The translations under genes were made by a program, and so were the position numbers. Source: JAABSX01 sp964480455 (GTDB lineage Bacteria > Bacteroidota > Bacteroidia > Cytophagales > Microscillaceae). Taken from it: DNA of 13,231 bases. The stretch spans positions 1 through 13,231 of the forward strand of contig CAYZQI010000136.1 of assembly GCA_964480455.1 (NCBI GenBank). The letters are read 5' to 3'. Below, one piece after another: positions 1 to 8,800 of this stretch. How positions within the stretch are numbered: the first letter of the stretch is position 1; each line of letters starts with the position of its first letter. The notes beneath the pieces are model-generated. The model was not told the origin of the DNA, ran no database searches, and saw only the letters and a list, made by a program, of their open reading frames with translations.

Positions 1-150
1 CGTTTCTAAAAAAATTAACAATTTTAGCGTACACACTTAACTGTTGGACTACCAAAATCAGCTTTTTCATAACTTTATGGTAATCAACCACGAATAAATA
101 ACCGTACATTACATTAAAACTTTCAATAAGACCCAAAGCCTCAAACATTT

Positions 151-1524
151 ATGGAAAAACAAAACGAAAATCTTAAAGCCTATTTTAGTAAAATACTAGA
201 ACTACAGCAACAACAACGCAACAGGGCATTGTCTGAAAATGAACTGCACGACATTGCCCTTAGCCTAGGTGTCTCAGAGGCAGATTGGCAGTTTGTTCAA
301 AAAGTATTTGAAAACCACCGCACGCGCGCTCAGGGATACCTCCAACACAGCAACTGGCAAGATGCTATTCCTGAGTTCGAGCAGGCACTTACCCTTAAGC
401 CCATTGACCTCACCTGCTTGTATGGCATTGCCCGCGCTTATGAACTAAAATGGCAGCAATCTGACAATAAAACAGACGCACAACAAGCCGAAAACTATGC
501 TAAACAATGCCTCGAGATTAAGCCCGACCACCAAGAAGCATTGAAGCTCATTAGCAATTTGCGCCAAAATAAACCCACACACTCCCGGCAAAAAAAAACT
601 GTAGCACAAAAAACAATGCAATCAATACTCATATCTGTTGCCGTGATGGTAATGGTCATTGCGGCAGCAGTGGTGTTCTTGGTGCAAAACCCCTCAAATG
701 ATTACCGTGAGCCTCTCCCAACAATCGAAGAAAATACTACGCGCAGCCAAAACAGTAGCCCCGTAGTGGAAGAATCAAACAACCAAGATGCACTAGCAGG
801 AAAAACGCCTACCATATTTGTAGCAAATGAATATGCTAAAAATCTAGAATTAGAGGTAGAAAGTGCATTGATGAAGCCCTACACTTCTTCTAATTCATAC
901 AGCTTTGAATTTAAGGCTGATTTAAAGCTCAAAGCGATTGAGGTAGATATGCTCAAATTTAAGGTGGAACTCCTCAACACAGCAGGCGAAGTAGTAGCAG
1001 TAGATAACCAAGAGGTGATAAAAGATTATATGCCTGTATTTAGAAATGGAGATGTTGTACCTATTGGTTTTTCTATCTATCGAAAAGATACTGACATTCC
1101 TGAGGTCAAAGAAGTACGCCTCACACTCAACGGCATCAGTGCAGAAGAAAATGATGCTGTGTTTGATAAATCACCTACCATCCCTGTAAATTGGTCTTTT
1201 AAAAAACCTTCTAATTTTGATATTGAGCTAAGAGAACGCCAAAGTGTTTTTGAGAAACTTACTTTCCAACCCAATCAAACAAGACATCGGCTTGTTTTAG
1301 AAGTATTAAACACGGGCAAATCAAGCATCAAACAACTAAAAATAGAAGTGGAATGGCTAGACGTACAAGGAAAAACCCTGCATACCAGTGATAATATCAT
1401 AACTTACTCTTCGCAGCCCCCCATCAAAAGGCAACAAACCCGTATAGATTGGTTTTTTGAAAATATACCTCAGCCACTTGGAGTAGTCAAAAACTACCGT
1501 ATCAATGTGATAAGCATAGATTAG
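151..1524 (+). CDS. TPR-containing single-pass membrane protein with two beta-rich C-terminal domains
   Basis: I do not recognise a named family for the whole 457-residue protein. Residues 1-53 are helical and charged. Residues about 55-135 read as TPR helices, including a typical stretch around DAIPEFEQALTLKP and a second around YAKQCLEIKPDHQEAL. A basic segment (RQKK, 146-149) precedes a clear transmembrane helix at about 157-178, so by the positive-inside rule the TPR part should be cytoplasmic and the rest periplasmic. After a polar linker (180-218) come two domains, about 221-350 and 352-457, both predicted beta-rich and similar to each other in their second halves, resembling FxLYD-like beta-sandwich modules. 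No catalytic motif is visible. A role as a scaffold or envelope adaptor is inference. The ATG at 151 is the first in-frame start I see, with A-rich upstream sequence and no clear Shine-Dalgarno. It stands alone on its strand and is followed by a non-coding gap. Confidence 0.85.
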   Translation: MEKQNENLKAYFSKILELQQQQRNRALSENELHDIALSLGVSEADWQFVQKVFENHRTRAQGYLQHSNWQDAIPEFEQALTLKPIDLTCLYGIARAYELKWQQSDNKTDAQQAENYAKQCLEIKPDHQEALKLISNLRQNKPTHSRQKKTVAQKTMQSILISVAVMVMVIAAAVVFLVQNPSNDYREPLPTIEENTTRSQNSSPVVEESNNQDALAGKTPTIFVANEYAKNLELEVESALMKPYTSSNSYSFEFKADLKLKAIEVDMLKFKVELLNTAGEVVAVDNQEVIKDYMPVFRNGDVVPIGFSIYRKDTDIPEVKEVRLTLNGISAEENDAVFDKSPTIPVNWSFKKPSNFDIELRERQSVFEKLTFQPNQTRHRLVLEVLNTGKSSIKQLKIEVEWLDVQGKTLHTSDNIITYSSQPPIKRQQTRIDWFFENIPQPLGVVKNYRINVISID

Positions 1525-1888
1525 GGAGTGTTCAATAAATAACATACCCAGTCTGTATCTGTGTAAGGACGGAGTCGCTCAGAGCAACCCCGCCCCCGAT
1601 TAGCAACAACCTTGAGCCTGATTTGGATACAGTATTTCTTGTTTACCCCCTTAGTGATAGTTGATAATTAATTGCCAGTTGTTGAATAAGTCAATTAATT
1701 GATCACCAATAATTTACATATGAAAGTATCGGTAATTGTTTTTACATTTTCCTACATATCAAAACTGTACATTCACTACCAAACCCCCAATATTTTTTGA
1801 CTTTTTATTAGGTATTAGTAATCTTTAAAATAGTAAAACTTAGATGACTTAACTCTGTAACTATCAATAAAACTTAAACTCTTTATTT
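1525..1888. other. intergenic gap without a gene
   Basis: No credible ORF lies here. The first 110 bases hold a GC-rich hairpin element (listed separately), unlike the AT-rich remainder. A TTGAC at 1797-1801, about 90 bases before the next ATG, could be the upstream half of a promoter. I could not pair it with a good TAnnTTTG (the Bacteroidota -7 consensus), so I do not call a promoter. Confidence 0.6.
1553..1632. repeat. candidate small palindromic repeat element (REP/MITE-like)
   Basis: A perfect 7-bp inverted repeat, CTGTATC at 1553-1559 and GATACAG at 1626-1632, encloses an imperfect GC-rich hairpin centred on A1581 (arms 1567-1580 and 1582-1595, 11 of 14 positions paired). The core GCTCAGAGCA (1577-1586), followed four bases later by CGCC, recurs in register at 12562-12579 in another intergenic gap. 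This suggests a dispersed family, but only two diverged copies are visible. No transposase is nearby and no target-site duplication could be assigned. It could also be part of the terminator of the upstream gene. Confidence 0.35.
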
Positions 1889-2659
1889 ATGAATACCATT
1901 GAACAACTTGTCAGAAATCACTATCCTCAGGCAAAGACAGGTGAGGAAATTACGGCAACTTACCTACACTTGATAGAGCAAGAATACAAAGCAGTATTAA
2001 AGAAAATGCTTTTTGCTGTTTCACTTTGCTCTGATGATGTCAATGTCTCTACCGATTTCAGACGCTTTCTCAACCGCCCGTTCTCTATGGGCGGCTTAGG
2101 AGGGCTGCCCTATGCTGGTTTTACGGGCATGGTAGCTTTCTCACATCATATCCCTGATGGTGGAGATGCTTTTATACTCTATGGCCCTCATATTGGCATC
2201 ACCGACGAGGGAGAACTTGGCAGAATGCGCAGAATAGGGCAAAAACGCTTCACCAATAGCTGTGGGGCATTGATGCTTGCCCTAGAGCGATTCAAACAAC
2301 AAGAAGAAGGGAAAGAAATCTATGTGCCTCACAGTATGGAATACGACTATCAGCAAACGCTCTTAGAACGTAGCCTCATGCCTTACAAAGCGCAAATCAT
2401 AGGCGCAGAAAATCCCAAGAAGGCAATTACCGACTGGACTTACCACAGAATAGATAAACAAATCAAGTACCTTATTCACATGGCACTCAGAGAGTTTACT
2501 TGTGAGCGCATCTTCTTGCTAGGCGGCATCATTATCAATACCTCAGAAGAGTACCACGACTACGTAGATGTGCGCAATTTTGATGTGATTAATACCAATG
2601 AGCAGCTAGACTTTCCCATTCACTCTATCTTAGACACAGAGGCTTTCAAAAACTTGTAG
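1889..2659 (+). CDS. LCIB/C-type protein, putative theta-class carbonic anhydrase
   Basis: This 256-residue protein matches my knowledge of the LCIB/C family, named for limiting-CO2-inducible protein B of green algae. Some members of that family are zinc carbonic anhydrases (CO2 + H2O to bicarbonate) with a beta-CA-like fold. Family hallmarks in order are LCSDDVN (46-52), a Gly-rich segment MGGLGGLPYAGFTG (67-80), AFSHHIPD (83-90), YGPHIGI (98-104) and SCGAL (124-128). C47, H101 and C125 are the candidate zinc ligands; D49 and R59 are candidate active-site partners. The length fits a single complete domain. There is no signal peptide or transmembrane segment, so it should be cytoplasmic. The ATG at 1889 is preceded by A/T-rich sequence without a strong Shine-Dalgarno. 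It is monocistronic and convergent with sprA. No bicarbonate transporter or carbon-fixation gene is in view, so a physiological role in pH or bicarbonate supply is inference. Some family members lack measurable activity, so catalysis is not assured. Confidence 0.75.
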   Translation: MNTIEQLVRNHYPQAKTGEEITATYLHLIEQEYKAVLKKMLFAVSLCSDDVNVSTDFRRFLNRPFSMGGLGGLPYAGFTGMVAFSHHIPDGGDAFILYGPHIGITDEGELGRMRRIGQKRFTNSCGALMLALERFKQQEEGKEIYVPHSMEYDYQQTLLERSLMPYKAQIIGAENPKKAITDWTYHRIDKQIKYLIHMALREFTCERIFLLGGIIINTSEEYHDYVDVRNFDVINTNEQLDFPIHSILDTEAFKNL

Positions 2660-2805
2660 ATGCTGAAAGTACATTTAGGAAAGTGCAAATTATGGGTTAT
2701 AAAATGTGATTTTTTAATTTATTATTATCAACAACTTATAAGTAGAAATCACCGAAATTGCTATTTACATTTTCCTTTTTCATATTTTGAAATAGCTACC
2801 AAGCA

Positions 2806-2836
2806 AGCAATGGTTAATGCGCAATTAACCATTGCT
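2806..2836. terminator. 13-bp hairpin in convergent gap, candidate bidirectional terminator
   Basis: The arms 2806-2818 and 2824-2836 are perfectly complementary (13 bp) around a 5-base loop. The hairpin begins about six bases past the sprA stop codon on the minus strand and about 150 bases past the LCIB-type gene on the plus strand. Neither side has the run of T expected of a classical intrinsic terminator: the plus-strand side is followed by AAAAAG and the minus-strand side by TGCTTGG. It may instead stabilise 3' ends or block convergent transcription. Confidence 0.45.
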
Positions 2837-2842
2837 AAAAAG

Positions 2843-5800
2843 CTACAAAGCTAAATTATACCTTAGCTGAATACCGCCCGCCGTAGTACTTCTTCTGAAT
2901 GCACTCGAGACACGTGGGTCGTTGATATTTTTTTCAAAGTAAAATTGTAGATTAAGTTGGTCATTTACTACATAACCAATCACAGGGCGTAGCTGAAAGT
3001 TATAGTTCCCTGCCGTGATGATGCTACCCTCTTCTATTTGTCGCTGCAAGGTGCGTGTATCGCGTATGGTCATATCCAAGCGAAAATCCACATCATTTTT
3101 TAAGATAATAAACTTCCCATCTGAGCCTCTAAAAGGAATTTTAAGATTCGCCTTTGTGAAACCCAAACTGAAGGTAATGCTTTCATTGCGTATCTCTGCC
3201 AATTGTGCATTAGAAAGGTTCAAACTCAAATCACGTTCTTTGTTGTAATCTAAGCGTAGCGAAATATTACTTTTGGTACGTACATTGATACCTATGAGTG
3301 GCGTAAATCGCTCACTAATAATGACTTGACTAATGACATAGACCGAAAGAAACTCACCTGCTTCGTTGGTAAGTGATGGAGGTACATAAGTACGCTCGTC
3401 AGTGCCTATGTTCACAAAATTTTCATCATACTGCAAGGAAGAAGTATAGTTATTGACCCCAAAATTAGATTGATAAGCATGTGTAAGGGTGATACTTGAG
3501 AAAATATCTTTCAACAAAGGCAGTTTTGAAAGCCCTGCATAATTAATGCGCCAGTTGGGCAAGGGCGTGCGTGGGAAGGGCGATAAATCAATTTGAGTTA
3601 CGTCTCTGCCCGTATAAGCTGCCAAAAACGCAGGAATGAGTATGTCTTGTGAATTGATGGCATAATCAGCGTTTTCGGAGTTGTTTGGGTCAAATGCAGG
3701 ATTGATAGCCCTGAGTCTTTGCAAAATAATAAAGCGATTATTAGTAAATTCAGTAAAATTTGGATTTTCGTTCAAAGCATTGTCCTTTTTGAAAGCAGTC
3801 AACAAAGTGATGGTAGAGATGCTGTAATTGCCATTTCTAACAGGGTTTTGGGTTTCGGGTAGCCCTGTATCTTCATTAAACCTAAATAACTCTGCATAAT
3901 TTGCCCTACGGGTTTGCTGTGCTTCTAGGTCAATCTTAAAATCTCTTACAGGCTCTACGACTGCAGTAATTTTTAGATTTTCGGTTACGCTTTGGGTAAA
4001 TGGATTGTTCAAAAAAGAACTCGGCGCAAGCCAGTTATTATTAATGGCATCTTGCTTAATCTGTTCACTCTGGCTTCCGAGTAGTGCAAAGCCCACCCCA
4101 GGCGCATCAAAGGCTTCGTCTAAACCAAAGTACTGAGGCACTGGCAAAAAACCCGGAAAGATGGTCTGTTCGCCTTTGGTGTAGGTAAAGTTGATATTTC
4201 TAAGCATAATAAAGGGACGCGCCAGCACTTGTATAAACTTATAATCACCTAGTTTTTTCTTGACCGTATCGGCAGCCGCAGGCGATGGAGTTTGCCCTTT
4301 TTTGGACTTAGGCTTTGGTTTTGCATCTAACTTAGCAAAAAATTTAGATTTTTTGTAGAGTTTAGTCATATCAAAGCCTACACGCACACTGCGGTCTCTG
4401 GTATTGTTGATGATATGCCCAAGAGTATCGGCCTGCCCTAGTGTGCCAGGTTCGGGAGCTACTGCACCTGCTATCCAAGTATAGGAGGTGTTGAAACCTG
4501 CATTGGCAGTTATCCAATCTGTTAGTGGAAATTTGTCTAAGGGTACTTGATAAGTAAGCCCGATTTGTTGTTGAAAATTTTTCATTCTTCCCAGACTGAG
4601 CAGGTTGGTCAGCACAGAGTCGCGCTTGCTTTCGGTGTCTAGTTCGCCCACGGGTTCATCTATGACTGCCAGGGCATTGGCAGAGTAAGTCAAGATGAGT
4701 TTTTCGGTCAAGTTCCAGTTAATGTTGTAAGTACGTGCAAACGTAAACTGTTTTTGAAAGATAGGGTCGACCCCGTTGGTAGTCAAATCTCCACCTCTAA
4801 AAAGTGTTTTGGTAAAAGAGCGGTCTAAATCAGCCCTGACAGCAATGCTATTGGGCATAAAACTGAGCTTAAAATCTTTGAACCACTGCAAATAAGGCGA
4901 TTTGAGGAAGCCTACGTTTTTAAAAGGCTCAAAATAAGTAGGTTCTTTACTGTAAGCATAGCCAATACCAAAACGCTGACGTGTATTGACAAACTCGGCT
5001 GTAAAAATATCGCTTCTTAGCTCCTCGCTAAACGCCCAAGTAAAGGTAAGATTTTCTATGTCAAAGAAATTTACTTTTGATTCAGGATTAACCCGCACCT
5101 TGCGTACATTGGTAAAGTTGATGCTTCTCCTTGTAAAGTTGGTTTCTACAATACGTCTAAAATCATTGCGCTCTTGTGCGGTCTCGAAGCGTTGAAGGTA
5201 TCTCGAGAGTTCTACATCGGGGTCGGTTGGGTTGAAGCGCGGCGAGATACGGCTTCGCTCGTAGCTCACAAAAAGGGGCAGTCTGATACCAAACTTTTGA
5301 GGGAAGAACTTATCCAATGCAACCGTTGCCGAAATATCAAACTCGAGCGTATTTTCACGCAGTCGTTCAGAAATTCGTTGATTGATAGCTCCAAAGCCAA
5401 AGGTAGCATAGCGTACCGAAGCTGTAACCTGAGCAAAATCTGCCAATCGGAAGTTGGCACGTGCCAAAGCAGCCCAGCCTGCTGTTTGCTCAAAATCAGT
5501 AATTCTAAGCTCATTGGTCCAGATAGTAACAGACTTGGGCAGTTTGTCATCTTCTAGGCCAAAATCTTCTAATTCAGGATTGCGCACTCCTATCATAGAA
5601 ACCAATACGGCACTCAGGTCAGGCCTGCCGACTACCGTAACACGATAACGCCCTACAAATCGGCTATAAGGAATTACTACATTCTGCCCTGCCTCGTCTC
5701 TTTCTACTTTGGTATTAATAAGTTCCTCAAAAGGCATATCTATTTCGTTCTCAGCAGGCCATATCTGCTCGGGGAGGGTAGTACCCTGAGGGGTCATGGT

Positions 5801-8800
5801 GAGGGGTACTTCTATCTCATAATAGTTGTCTGTAAAATCAGTTCCTAAGCGCAAAAAAGCCGTTACTTCTCCATCTTGTGCATCTTGACTCTCGGCATGG
5901 ATATACATTCTGACACGCTTATAGCTGAGAAGGTCTAAGCTATAATTTCTGAAAACTGCCCTCGCATCACGGTTGCGCAAGCCCGTTACGCTCAAGCGCA
6001 TAGATTGCTCGTTGAGCTCTCGGTTCACGATATTGGTAACATCTCGGTCGCGAATCACGCCTGGGGGCAGCACATAAGGTGTGATACCTTCTACAAATGC
6101 GCCATTTTCTTCAATATTGACCGTAGAAATATTAAAGTCTGGGTCGTAGGGTTCTTGGGGTACACCAAAACTTCGGTCGTTGAGGTCGCCCAAGAAACGC
6201 CTCCATTGATTGGCTACCAACTGGTACTGAGCAAAACGTAACACTACGGGCTGCTGGAAATTGGTTACAAACATTCGTAAGAAACGGATAGACTTAAAGC
6301 CATCTATGTTGCCTATTTTTTCATCAAATTCACGCACGGGGATTCGGAACAAGTACCAGGAGACCTCTTCTCCTGCTTCGTTATCGCTGGTCCTGATTTC
6401 ATCAATGATGTAGTTTTGCCCTACTTGCAGTTGTCCTGGTCGGATATTGAGGCGATACTGGTAATACGCCTCTACATTGCTGACCGTATTATCGCGGTTG
6501 AGGTCTTCATTGTCAGGCTCATTGGTGGCGGCGGGTGTAGCCCCTCCTGTGGTAGTACCCACGGGCGAGTTACTTTCTAATCCATTAAAATTTTTATACC
6601 GCTCCAAGATAGGGCTGTTGTTGGCATCAAAGTCTGCACCTAGATAGTAGCGAAAATCATCGGCGGAGGGGTCATTCAAAATGCGTTGCCTTTCTTCGGG
6701 GTCAGTTACGTTGGCATTGACTACATTGATAAAATCTTGAAAAGCTGCAAAATCACTTTCTTGTGCACTTCTGAGCCCATCAAGCCCTACATCTTGGTTG
6801 GGGCGTGCGTTTTGGCTGTTGTCAAAAGCATCATTGATGTACTGCTGATTGGTAACACGCCCCCAAGTATTTTCGGTGGTTGCTTCGGTGCTACCGTCAA
6901 TAGGTAATCCGTGCTCGAAGGCGTGCCTGCCATCTGGGATAACATCTTCTGAGATATTGCCAAGGTTGATGTATAAATCGCCTCCCGTGGTGTTGTTGGT
7001 AGCATTGGGCGAGCCATCTTGCACCACCCCATTTTCACCATCAATAAAAGGGTCAAGCATCCAGAACTCGAGGTATTCTATGTTGGCATTGTCAAAGTCT
7101 ATATCAGAAGCAATGGCACGCGTGATAGCTCCAAAGTTCTGGGCAGGATTGGACAGCCTTCCTTGGGCATTGATGTTGGGATTGTAGTTATAAGGGCCTC
7201 GCTCTTCGGGGAAGTAAGCCATATCAAAAGTAAGTTCATTGACCTGTACTTGCTGCCGCTGTCGGTTTGGGAAAATTTCTTGTGGCGAAACTGAACGGAT
7301 GTAGTGATTGACCGTTTCGACGTTATCAGGTCTTTGCCCCCCTCCTTCTCTGTAAAAAAGGTTATCAATATTGTACCAAGCTAGTTTTGCTCTTTGGTAA
7401 GCATAATCTAGTTCTCGAGAGTTTGCCCCTGCAAAGAATTGAGGTGTAGCTCCTAACCTCCAAAAGGTCTGTGGGGCACGCACAAAATTGAAAGCCGTTC
7501 TAGTGCCTTCAAAATCATCAATATAAGATACTTGCCCACTGAGTGGCGAAGCTCCAGGAAATAGTTGGGCAAATTCTCCATAAAAATCAATACTAGATTC
7601 TTCTTTGGTTTGAATTAGTGGCAGAAAATCAACAGCGCGAGTAAGTAGCCTTGATTTGGATTTGTAAGCCACATCAGCTCCTACAATGGTATTGTTTACG
7701 GGGTCATCACCTATGTTTACCCTTGTGATGACAGGGCGTTCTCTGAGGTTCATGAAGGTAGAACCCACAATCAAGTTAGGACTAAACGTATATTCTAGCC
7801 TTGTACCAAAAAGTCTTCTAGTAATAAAGTTGAACAAATCAGCTTTTTCATAATCAATCACAATGTCTTTGCCTGAGTTGAGCACAGATTGGTCGGTGAT
7901 GGTAACACGCCCCGTAACATAATCTACGGTGTATTGCTCTCCTTCTACAAGTGGGATATTACCTGCCGTAACGGTTACAGAGCCTTCAGCAATGTTGATA
8001 CCAGGCAGCACCACGTCTGAGGAAGCCGAGGCTTCATAGCTTCCTATCAAAAAGAATTTGTTTTTATCGGCAGATTGCAGGGCATCGGCCTTGGTGGACT
8101 CATAAAGGTCTGTAAAAACATATTTATTAATCAGTCCTGTTTCGGTAAGTGGGTCAAATTGTCGCTCTAGGTGTGAGCCAAAAGGTTCAAGTATTGGAAA
8201 ATATACCCTGCCATTGCGTGAATCAATGGTAACTCCTTCTACAAAATCAAAATTTCCATCTCTTTGCGGGTCATTTTGTGGGTTGAGATTGTCTAGTTGG
8301 AGTAGCTGGAGTAACTGCACGCCCCTGGTTCTGGCTCCTTCTTGTAGGCTTGGGTTATCTACCCCTGTGAGGTCATCTCTGTAAATGACCCTGAGCAAGA
8401 AATTTTGTTGGCTTACTTGGTTAGCACCGAGGGAATAGACATTTTTCATCATCAAATCCCAAGTAGAGAGGTCAAGGCGTACTTCATTGGGGCGGAGCAT
8501 TTTGAGTTTGATGACCTCATTGGCGTTGCGGTTGGCATAGTCGTCTGTCAGCTCGCCTACTCTAAAAGAAGCTCCATTGAAGGTATATTCAAAAGCTACT
8601 GCCAGCACTTCATCATTGCGTAGTGGCGAAAGTAGTGAGAGTGTACCGAGGGCAGAGTTATAGGTATATTCTCTTTCATTGAGCCTTCGGGCGGCACGCA
8701 ATACTGTAAAATCTTCTCCATTTTGTAGGTCAAGCCCTAGAGCTTCTAAGTCAACGGAGGCATTGTCAGCATTGAGTATGCCTGCGGTAAGGGCAAAGAG

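Noticed and set aside
70..77. TAACTTTA as a -7 promoter box for the first gene
   Set aside because: It has one mismatch to TAnnTTTG and no convincing -33 partner at the right distance, so it is indistinguishable from AT-rich background.
1525..1888. IS remnant, tRNA or CRISPR in the first gap
   Set aside because: No transposase fragment, no cloverleaf-like arrangement and no regularly spaced repeats; only the short palindromic element is supportable.
2660..2854. 64-codon plus-strand ORF directly after the LCIB-type gene
   Set aside because: It starts right after the stop of the preceding gene, runs through an AT-rich gap and the hairpin at 2806-2836, overlaps the sprA 3' end, and shows no domain or protein-like composition.
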